The notes: generated by a model from the letters alone, not told the origin. 64,000 bases of DNA from Bacillus cereus group sp. RP43 (GCF_040459645.1 NZ_JARVHQ010000001.1:2728001-2792000), one strand, 5' to 3'. Counted from the first letter of the stretch, positions 43,607-53,205 are shown. A program made the numbers and translations.

Positions 43607-43637
43607 ATTATAAGATAAAAATACTATTATTTTATCT
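43607..43637 (-). promoter_or_regulatory. Promoter and operator-like palindrome of the sqr-cstB operon
   Basis: On the minus strand AGATAAAA (43637-43630), nine bases, TTTTATCT (43620-43613) is immediately followed by TATAAT (43612-43607), a perfect -10. The palindrome fills the space between -35 and -10, the classic repressor position. The start codon is 70 bp downstream. Confidence 0.6.
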
Positions 43638-44579
43638 AATTAAAACGAATATTCCGTTAACATTACCCGTCGACATTACTATATGCGTAAATCCCTTATG
43701 TTACTTCTTTAATTTGTTTCAAACTCTACAAACTTTACATTTCTCAATATTAGCCTGTATCCTATCTCACTTTAATGACATTACACTTCTATAGATAATG
43801 AAATGCAAGTTTCTTTGGTATGGTTTGTCCATCCTCCTTTTCAGGGGATAGACAAAAACAATCTTATTCCAATAGCTATATTACCTATTCTTTTTTGAAT
43901 CTTTGTTATAAATATCTATACATGCATTTGAGAACGTCTTTGTTGTTTTTCCAGTCCCTCAATAATGTGAGAATTGCTATTACCATATTTCCCGTAGCCT
44001 TTGATTTATAGGGAGATGAAAAAATAATTTATTTTTCTATATTAAGCAATGTTAAGACTACGAGTTATTCCAAATAAACTGGACGAAACATATACTTCAT
44101 TTAAAAGAAGATTTTTGTCTTTGATTGGATAAAAAGTTTAATTTAGAATTATTTAAATCGGATGAAATCCTTACCATAATAAATTCTCTAAAACTTAACT
44201 AAGTGAATTTATTCTTTGTATAACTATACTTAAAAGCCTTTTAACCACTTTAACCGCATCACTTCATTCATTAATTATTTACTACAGCCGCTTTTGTTTT
44301 ATTGGATAATTAAATCATAAATTCTAAATAGAAGAATAAAATAAATTGAAGAACTTCATTGTAATATGCATTATAAGTTTTAAATATTAAAATCAAAAAA
44401 TATATTATTTTTTCATTATTCTTTGCTTTATAAAATGCTAATAATTTATTACGAACTTTTTTGGCCAATCGTCTATACCGGGGTCATACTACGATTAAAA
44501 TATATAACAGCAGGAATCAATATTTATTTTGTAGAATGAAATATTATGAAATAGATTAATATTGGTAGGAGGAGTTATA
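43638..44579. other. Intergenic region, about 940 bp
   Basis: AT-rich DNA with no supportable gene. A 27-codon frame near 44051 (MLRLRVIPNKLDETYTSFKR) looks protein-like but ends after GYL-type context without a ribosome binding site and is probably a remnant. No PlcR box was found upstream of the DUF5065 gene in this gap. Confidence 0.4.
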
Positions 44580-45032
44580 ATGAAATTAAGTAAAATCGTA
44601 TTAACTGGAACCTTGTTATTAGGAAGTATGACTAGCATTGAAATAATTTCACCAATAAATGAAGTTAAAGCCGCATATTCTGAACCTTTTAATGACGATT
44701 GGGGATATAAAACCATTAATGAATTAGAGGGAGCTGAAAATAGTACATACCAACCCGACTGGAATATTGAACACCTCATAACAGGAGATACTTTCTACTT
44801 AACTCAACGTTTTGGTAGAGCGCATTTTGGTGCCAAAATGAAGATTTTCAAGGTTCACCCTGACGGCACTTTACAACGCTTTATTACAATTGAACCAGAA
44901 TTTATTACTACGCCTACAGGGTTAGAAATTTGGAGAACACCAATTACAAATGTATATACTAAAGGGACATATATTGCAGTAATTAAGTATAACGGAGAAT
45001 TTACCTACTCAAATCATTTTCAAATTAATTAA
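44580..45032 (+). CDS. Secreted DUF5065-family protein
   Basis: A 150-residue exported protein. The signal peptide (KLSKIVLTGTLLLGSMTS...) ends near residue 30 (VKAAY). The mature part is beta-rich with LEGAENSTYQPDWNIEHLI, GDTFYLTQRF and a C-terminal GTYIAVIKYNGEFTYSNHF, which I recognise as DUF5065, small secreted proteins of the B. cereus group of unknown function. I start at the ATG at 44580, eight bases after AGGAGGAG. It opens the secreted virulence block but no PlcR box lies directly upstream. Confidence 0.7.
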   Translation: MKLSKIVLTGTLLLGSMTSIEIISPINEVKAAYSEPFNDDWGYKTINELEGAENSTYQPDWNIEHLITGDTFYLTQRFGRAHFGAKMKIFKVHPDGTLQRFITIEPEFITTPTGLEIWRTPITNVYTKGTYIAVIKYNGEFTYSNHFQIN

Positions 45033-45082
45033 CTCTTTCCTACTCAGTAGCTAGAATTGATTAATTAGGTAGCTATGAAGAA

Positions 45083-45122
45083 TTAAGATCTTAACCAGCT
45101 TCAATTGGATCTTAACTTTTTT
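45083..45122 (+). terminator. Terminator after the DUF5065 gene
   Basis: TTAAGATC and GATCTTAA pair around a 17-nt loop and are followed by CTTTTTT. Confidence 0.6.
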
Positions 45123-45183
45123 AATATAAACACATTTTACTTTTAATAGAAATAAGTTAACTATTATATCCACCTACTCTTCG

Positions 45184-45227
45184 TATGCAATATTGCATAC
45201 GAAGGGCCTTAAATATTTTGGTATACT
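45184..45227 (+). promoter_or_regulatory. Orphan PlcR box with -10 element
   Basis: TATGCAATATTGCATA (45184-45199) matches the PlcR box TATGNAN4TNCATA at every fixed position and sits in a perfect 26-bp palindrome (45179-45204). TATACT follows at 45222-45227, 22 bp downstream, as a -10. On the plus strand no convincing gene follows before a terminator at 45297; on the minus strand the next gene is oriented the other way. Confidence 0.8.
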
Positions 45228-45233
45228 ATGCAT

Positions 45234-45337
45234 GTGGATTTTTCATCCAAAATTCCACTCAAACGCATATTTATGTATATGCCGACCCTAATTGCTAAAA
45301 GTGAGAAGAATGTTATTCATTCTTCTCACTTTTTTTA
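45234..45337 (+). ncRNA. Candidate PlcR-controlled short transcript
   Basis: Between the PlcR box/-10 and the terminator lie about 100 nt. No frame inside it has a Shine-Dalgarno; the only ATG-led frames either begin within the PlcR palindrome (about 36 codons ending ADPNC) or run through the terminator. It could be a small RNA, a minimal peptide gene, or what remains of a deleted PlcR target. Existence is predicted from signals only. Confidence 0.35.
45297..45337 (+). terminator. Strong terminator of the orphan PlcR unit
   Basis: GTGAGAAGAATG (45301-45312) and CATTCTTCTCAC (45318-45329) pair perfectly around 5 nt, with AAAA before and eight T after. Confidence 0.9.
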
Positions 45338-45651
45338 TTTAAAATGTGTGCTTGTACTTAGGTCTTTAGATATTTTACATTTTGAATCTTAATACTAATC
45401 CACGTATGTGAATTTCCTTATAAAAATAAACTCCAAAATAGAATTAATCTTCCAAATTCCACCTATGGAGTCAGTTGTTTTCTAAAAAACATTCCAGCGT
45501 TTTTATCAATTGATTTTAGAATAGTTAAATAATAATACCATATACAAGCTCTGCATAAATTATTCATTTTCTTTTATATAATACCTACCTTTTTACTTCT
45601 GATAAATCATTAAACATTGGATTATATTTCACTTTTATATAAATAAAAGCC

Positions 45652-45680
45652 AAATAGCCGTTCATAATGAACGACTATTT
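45652..45680 (-). terminator. Terminator after the S8 protease gene
   Basis: On the minus strand AAATAGTCGTTCA pairs with TGAACGGCTATTT (one G-U) around 3 nt, followed by GGCTTTTATTT. Confidence 0.75.
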
Positions 45681-45713
45681 AGCATCTTACTAATAATTTG
45701 AATGTTCTTCATG

Positions 45714-48050
45714 TTAATCTATTTTGTGTAAACCTGTTGAAGTAATTTGATAGGTTCTTTTCTTACCTATATATTCCTGTTTACTATTCTCAAGGTTAAT
45801 AAGTGTAGCCCGTGTCTTTTCCTTTACTGCTTCCCCTTCTATATGGGTAAACTCGATATAATCTCCCACTTTGACTGGCACAGTTTGTCTTTCAGCAGTT
45901 TGCTGTCTATTTCCCACTATTTCCTTATTGTACACAACACTACCGGATGAATTCTGTACTTTGATACTTGCATACGTATTATTAAAATAAGAATGTGGTA
46001 CGCCTGCTTCTAAATTCACCTGCATTTTCTCTGTTACCCTATTATAATTTACTTTTGCAATTTCTCTATCACTATATCCTTTTAAAGACCAACCAAATTG
46101 ATTTCCGTCTAAAACCGTTGCTTCTGGGATTTTTTCTACTTTCTTCAGACCTTCTTTTGTAACTTCGTATATGGCTTTTTTTCCAAAGCTCTCTTGTTTA
46201 CTATTATCAACATTTGTGAGAGTAGCTCTATGCACACCTTCTAGATGTGTTAACTCAATATAATCTCCTACTTTGACTGGAACTTTTTGCGATTCAGCAT
46301 TTTGTTGTTTGTTTCCATAAATGTCTTTATTGTATACTACTTTCCCTGATGCATTTTGTACTTTAATACTCGCGTATGTTTCATTAAAATAATGATGTGG
46401 TATGCCTGCCTTTAAATCAACTTGCACTTCTTCTGTCGATTTATTGAGATTGATTTTAGCAAACTCGAAATCGCTAATTCCTTTTAGCGACCATGCAAAC
46501 TGCTTTCCTTCTAAAATATTAGAAGAGTTCGGTATATCTGGATTAAAACCTAAGTTATCTAATATAGATTTTAAATCAGGTAAAACACCTATTCTATCAT
46601 TCCACGGATCTTGAGATTTTGTTCCTGTATTTGGATTACTTAAGATATTTCTTAATTCGGCTGGTGTATAAGGGGAACCTCGATGTTCTTTAGCAATACC
46701 TTGAATCGAAGTTGCTGCCCCAGCAATAATTGGTGAAGCACTTGATGTGCCACTAAATGTTGATGTATATAAATTTGTAGTATTTTGACTTGGATTTGCT
46801 GATGTTGTATCAACATTTTCTCCCCATCCATATACATCTAATCGACTTCCATAATTTGAAAACCATAAACGTTTATGTGGAACAGTTGATGATCCCGCCC
46901 CAACCATAATAGCACCTGAATCCTTAAAGTCTGGACTATTTCGATTTAAGATCTTTTTTCCATTACGATCTTTAAAATTATCTAAGTCGTTTGAACCATT
47001 TGCGCCAGCTTCTATAATAATAATCCCTTTATCTGTACCAACACGAATCGCATCAAAAATATCTGGATGTACTTCTACAGGTAAATATTTATCCCCATAC
47101 CCATCATACGAAGCTTGTGCCTCTAATAAAAGAATATCCCCTGCTTGTAAATTATGTACAGCACTTAAAATAGCATCCGCTGTATTATAAATTCCATTAT
47201 CCCTAATTTGGGATATTACTTTTACATTTGCTTTTGGTGCAATTCCAATATTTCCAATTTGATTATCTTCGGATGAAACAATTCCTAATACAGAAGTACC
47301 ATGAGCTCTATGTTGGCTTATATTTTGTCCAGACATAAGCTTTATATTTTTATTGACTAAATCCTCATGGTTCAATAACCATCCATATTCCATATCCACA
47401 AAAGTTGTACCCTTCCCGTCACCACCTTTAATGCTCCAAGCATGCGAGGCATTAATTCCCTTTGGTGCCGCTTCAAGATATCCTTGATTTTTAAATCTAG
47501 GATCATCGTACGGATTAACAGATAAATCTGGTAACTGTATTTCAGGGGGTGTCAAAATTTGTTTTTCTTGTATATAAGCTTCTTCTACAAGAGGTGATGT
47601 TTCAAATTTTTTCAGTAATAATTCTATTTCAATGTTATTAGGAGCTTGTACAATATAATAATTTAATAAATTGTTAGCTGATTGATTAGCAAATGATTTA
47701 GAGTGTAATGATAACTTTTCAATCTCTATTGGATTTACAGATGAGAACAGGCGATCCAAAGTAAGTTCTGTATTTTCAGAAAATAACTTTTTTAAATTGT
47801 TATCATAATTTCCATTTTTTATTCGTTTCTCAATACCATCTTCATAAGGTAAATCAATTTCATTTTTAAACTTTACAATTAATTGTTCTTCCTGTGAATC
47901 TCTTTTATTAGAATCTGTTTCTTTGTATGTGACATTATAAGATTCAGCGTAAACTTTATTATGAATTCTATCATTTTGTAGTATTAGATCTGTTCCTACG
48001 AATGTTGTCATTGCAATTGATGAAATTAGAAACCCTTTGAATATGTTCAT
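45714..48050 (-). CDS. Secreted S8 (subtilisin-like) protease with two mucin-binding-type modules
   Basis: A 778-residue exported protein: signal peptide (about 1-35), propeptide (about 40-165), subtilisin-fold catalytic domain (about 180-500) with Asp219 (FVDMEYGW), His250 (HRAHGTSVLGI), oxyanion Asn351 (AGANGSND) and Ser436 (FSGTSSASP), then two about 130-residue modules (511-640 and 642-778) of the putative mucin/carbohydrate-binding type found in Bacillus enhancins. The catalytic set is complete. The modules probably hold the protease on mucus or another glycan matrix. It is the last of three adjacent genes sharing this module and lies 105 bp downstream of the DUF3472 gene. Confidence 0.82.
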   Translation of the reverse strand: MNIFKGFLISSIAMTTFVGTDLILQNDRIHNKVYAESYNVTYKETDSNKRDSQEEQLIVKFKNEIDLPYEDGIEKRIKNGNYDNNLKKLFSENTELTLDRLFSSVNPIEIEKLSLHSKSFANQSANNLLNYYIVQAPNNIEIELLLKKFETSPLVEEAYIQEKQILTPPEIQLPDLSVNPYDDPRFKNQGYLEAAPKGINASHAWSIKGGDGKGTTFVDMEYGWLLNHEDLVNKNIKLMSGQNISQHRAHGTSVLGIVSSEDNQIGNIGIAPKANVKVISQIRDNGIYNTADAILSAVHNLQAGDILLLEAQASYDGYGDKYLPVEVHPDIFDAIRVGTDKGIIIIEAGANGSNDLDNFKDRNGKKILNRNSPDFKDSGAIMVGAGSSTVPHKRLWFSNYGSRLDVYGWGENVDTTSANPSQNTTNLYTSTFSGTSSASPIIAGAATSIQGIAKEHRGSPYTPAELRNILSNPNTGTKSQDPWNDRIGVLPDLKSILDNLGFNPDIPNSSNILEGKQFAWSLKGISDFEFAKINLNKSTEEVQVDLKAGIPHHYFNETYASIKVQNASGKVVYNKDIYGNKQQNAESQKVPVKVGDYIELTHLEGVHRATLTNVDNSKQESFGKKAIYEVTKEGLKKVEKIPEATVLDGNQFGWSLKGYSDREIAKVNYNRVTEKMQVNLEAGVPHSYFNNTYASIKVQNSSGSVVYNKEIVGNRQQTAERQTVPVKVGDYIEFTHIEGEAVKEKTRATLINLENSKQEYIGKKRTYQITSTGLHKID

Positions 48051-48154
48051 ACTATACCCGCCAATCTATTTTCTCTTGAGCATTTTTAAATGCGCTTAAT
48101 AGTTAAGAGTTTTATATAATATATAAATCAATAATTTAAGTTTTGTAGTGAAAT

Positions 48155-50521
48155 CTATGACTTTATTAATAATCCCATAGAGGTAACCTGATATATTCTT
48201 TTCTTTCCTATATATTCCTGTTTACTATTCTCAAGATTAGTAAGTGTGGCACGTGTCTTTTCCTTTTGTGCTTCTCCCTCTATATGAGTCAACTCAATAT
48301 AATCTCCTACTTTGACTGGAACAGTTTGGCTTTCAGCAGCTTGTTGTCTATTTCCTACAATTTCTTTATTGTACAAAATATTGCCAGATGAGTTTTGAAC
48401 TTTAATGCTTGCATACGTACTAGTAAAATAGGAATGGGGTACTCCCGCTTCTATTTTAATCTGCATTTTTTCTGTTGCTTTGTTATACTCTACTTTTGCG
48501 ATTTCTCGATCATTATATCCCTTTAAAGACCAGGCAAATTGATTTCCATCTAAAACTGTTGTTTCTGGCATTTTCTCTACTTTCTTCAGGCCTTCTTTTG
48601 TAACTTGATACCTTGCTGTCTTTCCAATGGTTTCATTTTTGTTATTTTCAAGGTTAGTTAAAGTTGCTCGCGTTTTCTCCTTTGTTGCTTCTCCTTCTAT
48701 ATGGGTAAATTCAATGTAATCCCCTACCTTGACTGGCACAGTTTGGCTTTCAGCATTTTGTTGTTTATTTCCCACGATTTCCTTATTGTACAGAACATTT
48801 CCAGAAGAATTCTGGACCTTAATACTCGCATACGTACTAGCAAAGTAGGAATGTGGTACACCTGCTTCTAGTTTTATCTTCATCTCTTCTGCCGTTTTAT
48901 CGTAATCTACTTTTGCAATTTCTCTATCACTATATCCTTTTAATGACCATCCAAATTGATTTCCATCTAAGATTGTTGCTTCTGGCATTTTTTCTACTTT
49001 CTTCAGACCTTCTTTTGTAACTTCGTATATGGCTTTTTTTCCAAAACTCTCTTGCTTACTATTATCGACATTTGTGAAAGTAGCTCTATGCACACCTTCT
49101 AAATGTGTTAACTCGATATAATCTCCTACTTTGACTGGTACCTTTTGTGATTCAGCATTTTGCTGTTTGTTTCCATAAATCTCTTTGTTATAGATCACTT
49201 TACCTGATGTATTCTGCACTTTAATACTTGCATATGTACTATCAAAGTAGTCATGTGGTACACCTGCTTTTAGATCAATTTGCATTTCTTCTGTTGATTT
49301 ATTTAAATTTACTTTCGCAAATTCAAAATCGCCAATCCCTTTCAGCGACCATGCAAATCCTTTACCTTCAAAAATGTTTGGAGATTCATTTTTGATTTGT
49401 ACCTTTTTCTCAACAGTTTGATCAAATAAATCCGTTAATACAATTTTTGCATAAGCATTTGTTGATAATGATATAGATTGACTGATTCCATTTTGATAAG
49501 ATTTAATATCATCAATTACGTTAATAGGTTGGCCCGTCATATTTTCATTGTTATAAATTTCAATTTTCCCCTTAAATTGCGGTGTACTATTTTCTTTTAG
49601 TTTCCAAGATACATTTAATTTTTCATTTTCATAATATATAGATTGAATATCAAAATCTAGTTTTCCTATTTCAGGTTGAGTAGGTTGATTTAGCGTGAAT
49701 ATTTTTCCTGATCCAATGGTAGACTGCGTATTACCTCCTGCTTTGACCCATACATATTCTGAAGTGGCTCCTCCATCATATTGATAAGTATTATCATGCG
49801 TCCCTGAGATATTTTGATTATTCCAAGAACTCCATTGTTTATCTACTAACTTTCGGCTATAACCATTTTTCAGGCGCGCTTCTCGAACATTCTGTCCACT
49901 ATCAGCCCAGTCTTCTTGAAACATTCCTAATCCATGATTAAATGCAACATTAGCAACAGGAAAATCCATAATTGCAATTTGATGCCATTTATTATTTGTT
50001 ACATCTTTCAGCCATTGTCCAAATTTAGTATGACCATTTTCTTGCCATGAACGCATTGTCATTCTGTACCAATTGTAGTCTTTCCAACCATAAGTTGTTT
50101 GAACCTTCATTCCTGTTCCTTCTCCTCCAAAGGGTCCAGCTTGCGAATTCGGAGATAAGTATTCGGCCTTTATTGCTTCTTTAGAGGAAATTGGATCCCA
50201 TAAAGCAAAATGTAAAGTACGTTTTCCATTTTCATCAAACCCACTTTGTTGTTGAAAACCAGCATATCCTCCAGCTTCACCACCTGCATTCCAGTTGTGT
50301 ACAGCCCAGTACGTATAAGGTGGAGTCTGAACTGGTGACCAGTCTATACTAATAATATCTGAGGCAGGTATATTTTGGGGACTGACATAAACTGCTGGAG
50401 CAGCTGAATGTGTTGCAGCTTTAGTGTGCGAAATAGACGCTCCAAACATAGAAAATATGCTACATGCTGCGGTAATTATAATAACTTTATTAAACCTTTT
50501 CTTTTTTTTCTGACTAATCAC
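48155..50521 (-). CDS. Secreted DUF3472 protein with three mucin-binding-type modules
   Basis: A 788-residue exported protein: signal peptide (1 to about 35), DUF3472 domain (about 45-265; HNWNAGGEAGGYAGFQQQ, FALWDP, GGEGTGMKV and YGWKDYNWYRM), a beta-rich linker (about 285-380), and three copies of the mucin/carbohydrate-binding module (about 383-516, 517-655, 656-788). DUF3472 has no known activity; its many aromatic residues and the company of binding modules suggest a glycan-active or glycan-binding role (inference). It lies between the M60 enhancin and S8 protease genes on the same strand, 132 bp after the enhancin, with a hairpin in the gap. Confidence 0.75.
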   Translation of the reverse strand: MISQKKKKRFNKVIIITAACSIFSMFGASISHTKAATHSAAPAVYVSPQNIPASDIISIDWSPVQTPPYTYWAVHNWNAGGEAGGYAGFQQQSGFDENGKRTLHFALWDPISSKEAIKAEYLSPNSQAGPFGGEGTGMKVQTTYGWKDYNWYRMTMRSWQENGHTKFGQWLKDVTNNKWHQIAIMDFPVANVAFNHGLGMFQEDWADSGQNVREARLKNGYSRKLVDKQWSSWNNQNISGTHDNTYQYDGGATSEYVWVKAGGNTQSTIGSGKIFTLNQPTQPEIGKLDFDIQSIYYENEKLNVSWKLKENSTPQFKGKIEIYNNENMTGQPINVIDDIKSYQNGISQSISLSTNAYAKIVLTDLFDQTVEKKVQIKNESPNIFEGKGFAWSLKGIGDFEFAKVNLNKSTEEMQIDLKAGVPHDYFDSTYASIKVQNTSGKVIYNKEIYGNKQQNAESQKVPVKVGDYIELTHLEGVHRATFTNVDNSKQESFGKKAIYEVTKEGLKKVEKMPEATILDGNQFGWSLKGYSDREIAKVDYDKTAEEMKIKLEAGVPHSYFASTYASIKVQNSSGNVLYNKEIVGNKQQNAESQTVPVKVGDYIEFTHIEGEATKEKTRATLTNLENNKNETIGKTARYQVTKEGLKKVEKMPETTVLDGNQFAWSLKGYNDREIAKVEYNKATEKMQIKIEAGVPHSYFTSTYASIKVQNSSGNILYNKEIVGNRQQAAESQTVPVKVGDYIELTHIEGEAQKEKTRATLTNLENSKQEYIGKKRIYQVTSMGLLIKS

Positions 50522-50590
50522 TAATCTACTTCCTTTTCTTATTTTTATTTTTGAATACTAACTTAATAGAGAAATCTATCAAAATTCAAG

Positions 50591-50625
50591 CAACATCCAG
50601 TAATTCTTTAAACTACTGGATGTTG
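50591..50625 (-). terminator. Hairpin between the enhancin and DUF3472 genes
   Basis: CAACATCCAGTA and TACTGGATGTTG pair perfectly around 11 nt. The minus-strand T-run is short, so read-through into the DUF3472 gene may be partial. Confidence 0.6.
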
Positions 50626-50653
50626 TTCTATCTTCACATCTGATTCTTACATA

Positions 50654-52894
50654 TTACTTGATTGTAATTGGTTTCCATAACGATAAAGCAAATATCCAAT
50701 TCGTGTCACCATTTCCTTGATGATTTTGAACAGCTTCATACACTTTCCCTTGATGTTCTACTTTGTCACCCTTTGTATACGCCTTCTTCGGATCCCATTT
50801 TTCATAAGATACATTTTGATCCTTTGTTTTTATCGGAAGAATGTTACTTTGAATTGATGTATTTCCAGCTGCATCTACAGCCTTCACTGCATATTTATAT
50901 TCCTTATTAGCTGTTAAGTTTTGATCAGTAAACGTCGTTCCTTGTACCGTTTGAATCAATTGTCCATCGCGTAGTACCTGATATTCTTTTACACCTACAT
51001 TATCTGTGGAAGGGTTCCATTTTAGCTCTACACTGTTAGAAGAAACGTTGCTTGCATATAATCCTTGTGGCTGTGTCGGAGCCTCTGTATCTGGTTTCGG
51101 ATTAACAATTTGATTTACTGTTTTCAGGCCATCCTTTGTAACTTCGTATATGGCTTTTTTTCCAAAGCTCTCTTGTTTACTATTATCGACATTCATAAAA
51201 GTTGCTCTATGCACACCTTCTAGATGTGTTAACTCAATATAATCTCCTACTTTGACTGGAACTTTTTGCAGTTCAGCATTTTGTTGTTTGTTTCCATAAA
51301 TGTCTTTCTTATATACTACTTTTCCTGATGCATTTTGTACTTTAATACTCGCATATGTTTCATTAAAATAATGATGCGGTATGCCTTCTTTTAAGTCGAT
51401 TTGCATTTCTTCTGTCGACTTATTGAAATTGACTTTAGCAAACTCAAAATCACTAATTCCTTTTAATGACCATGCAAACTTGTTTCCTTCTAAAATATTA
51501 TTTCCATTAGGCATATCTGGTTTAATTGGATTAGAATCCGTACCCTTCCAAATCTCTGCTGTTAAAATTGGATATCCTAATGCAGCCACTTTTTGGATGG
51601 TATCGTTATTTGGACGTAATCCCCACTTCTCAAAGAAAGGAATCAAATTTTGTTTGGCTACTTTTGATGCTGAAATCATAAATAATTGTTTTTTCGTTTC
51701 ATCAGTTTGTGGAAGTTCACTTGAAGGCATGTCTCTATACAATTGATGTAATTTAGGATGGAAATCCTCTCCATATGCTAACTGTAGTTGCCAAAGCATA
51801 ACAAGCTTAACAAAAACATCACTAATTTCGTCATAATTTTTATTCGTTTGTTCTAGATATTGAAACGCTTTTGGATAAATTCCACTTTTCTCTAAATTGG
51901 ATGGTTGATTAAATGCTTTTTCTACAGAAAGGCTGTATATATTATTTTGTACTTCTGTCATATTATAAAAATTCCAGGGCCATTGTTGTCTCAAATGCCC
52001 TGCCTCATGCCATGGACCCCAGCCATCTTTTATAAATTTATTAATATCTAACACGTATTGGATTGCATCTCCTACATAAGCGGTTCGATAAGGATACGCA
52101 TACATATAATAATCGGGCGAATGATTTTCTTCTACGTAATGAATATAATGTTTATCTGCTTGTTCCTCGGATAACCCAGCTACTTTGTCCTGAATTCGAG
52201 TAGCTTCATCCAACTTTTTTAAGAGTTGTACAGGATCTGTATTAGAACCCAACAAATATTTCTTAACACGTGCAGGGCTAGCCGTAATTAATACACGTTC
52301 TCCCTTTAACTCCACTGCATGTGCATTTGGATATTGGTCCAGCATGTTTATTAAATCTTGTTTCGTATGCTTTCCTAGTTCAAAGAAAGGAGTAGTCGTC
52401 CCACCTGTTGTGACTGTTGTTCGAATGGTACCACCTTGTTGTTTATTATAAAAATAAATCATTCCCCCATTTGGAGATTGGATTGTGTTTATACCCGGTT
52501 TTAATGTAAATGATTTTATTTTAGAATCTTCTCTCCAAGAAGCATCATACGAATACGTTCCAATGTATGCTTGAATATCTTGATTTCCTTCTACATTAAT
52601 TGTTATTTGTTCATTTGGCTTTGCATATAAACCAGTTGGTTCATATGGACTAAATGCCATACTTTTTCTTTCCTGTTGTTTTAGTACCTCAACATCCCCT
52701 TTTCCTGGGACTGTATATGTTCTATTTTCTAATTTAACTGACTTTTCTTCTTGCAGTGATGTTGATAATTTTTTTTGCTGCTGCATTTCCTCTGCAAAGA
52801 CATCCGGTGAAGAAATCATTCCAGTCGCAAGCATAGTTACTGTAGCAGTAGCTGCAAGTATTTTTCTAGTTTTATATTTTGAATTATTCCCCAT
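50654..52894 (-). CDS. bel: Enhancin-like M60-family metalloprotease (Bel-type)
   Basis: A 746-residue exported protein: signal peptide (1 to about 35), M60 peptidase region with zinc motif HEAGH (296-300, in WGPWHEAGHLRQQ), one mucin/carbohydrate-binding module (about 467-593), a fibronectin III domain (about 603-690) and a C-terminal CBM5/12 chitin-binding module (about 698-743, ending LSLWKPITIK). This layout is that of the Bacillus enhancin-like protein, which degrades insect intestinal mucin and increases the effect of other toxins. A perfect PlcR box lies 312 bp upstream. The FnIII-CBM tail is very similar to that of the LPMO at 29653. Confidence 0.88.
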   Translation of the reverse strand: MGNNSKYKTRKILAATATVTMLATGMISSPDVFAEEMQQQKKLSTSLQEEKSVKLENRTYTVPGKGDVEVLKQQERKSMAFSPYEPTGLYAKPNEQITINVEGNQDIQAYIGTYSYDASWREDSKIKSFTLKPGINTIQSPNGGMIYFYNKQQGGTIRTTVTTGGTTTPFFELGKHTKQDLINMLDQYPNAHAVELKGERVLITASPARVKKYLLGSNTDPVQLLKKLDEATRIQDKVAGLSEEQADKHYIHYVEENHSPDYYMYAYPYRTAYVGDAIQYVLDINKFIKDGWGPWHEAGHLRQQWPWNFYNMTEVQNNIYSLSVEKAFNQPSNLEKSGIYPKAFQYLEQTNKNYDEISDVFVKLVMLWQLQLAYGEDFHPKLHQLYRDMPSSELPQTDETKKQLFMISASKVAKQNLIPFFEKWGLRPNNDTIQKVAALGYPILTAEIWKGTDSNPIKPDMPNGNNILEGNKFAWSLKGISDFEFAKVNFNKSTEEMQIDLKEGIPHHYFNETYASIKVQNASGKVVYKKDIYGNKQQNAELQKVPVKVGDYIELTHLEGVHRATFMNVDNSKQESFGKKAIYEVTKDGLKTVNQIVNPKPDTEAPTQPQGLYASNVSSNSVELKWNPSTDNVGVKEYQVLRDGQLIQTVQGTTFTDQNLTANKEYKYAVKAVDAAGNTSIQSNILPIKTKDQNVSYEKWDPKKAYTKGDKVEHQGKVYEAVQNHQGNGDTNWIFALSLWKPITIK

Positions 52895-53205
52895 ATTATC
52901 TCCCTCATTTTTCCTTATTGCATGTAAGGATTATTATTTTATTTATTATGTTTTTACACCAAAAATCATTTACGCTATTTATGTTGTATCTAATACTCTA
53001 TTTTTTCTCATAATAATCTCCTTTTCTTTATTTCTAATTGTTTATAAATGTTATTTGATGACACATAAAATAACAACTTTGCGATAAACTCATCAATAAC
53101 AACCTATTATGTTTTGATTCAGTATCGTTAACTTCCATCTAATTGTATAAAAGTATTCAATTAGTAAAATAAGAATATAAAGCTCACTAATCATAGGTTA
53201 GGATT

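Larger units (their letters stand above)
45717..51496 (-). repeat. Six copies of one binding module across three adjacent genes
   Basis: The module starts LDGNQFAWSLKG or LEGKQFAWSLKG and ends YEVTKEGLKKVEK. Copies lie at about 51116-51496 (enhancin), 48974-49375, 48557-48973 and 48158-48556 (DUF3472 protein), and 46131-46520 and 45717-46127 (S8 protease). Two subtypes are visible: an FEFAKV type with VHRATFTNVDNSKQESFG, always the first copy in its gene, and a DREIAKV type with EKTRATLTNLEN. Same-subtype copies in different genes are nearly identical, also in DNA, pointing to recent duplication or gene conversion. Confidence 0.8.

Noticed and set aside
43820..44011. 63-residue plus-strand frame in the gap after sqr
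   Set aside because: No Shine-Dalgarno sequence, Ser/Phe/Tyr-rich composition typical of AT-rich non-coding DNA.
44051..44131. 27-codon frame MLRLRVIPNKLDETYTSFKR considered as a transposition-protein remnant
   Set aside because: Too short to assign and has no ribosome binding site; recorded only in the intergenic note.
45185..45294. 36-codon frame beginning inside the PlcR palindrome and ending ADPNC
   Set aside because: Its start lies upstream of the predicted transcription start and lacks a ribosome binding site, so it is unlikely to be translated.
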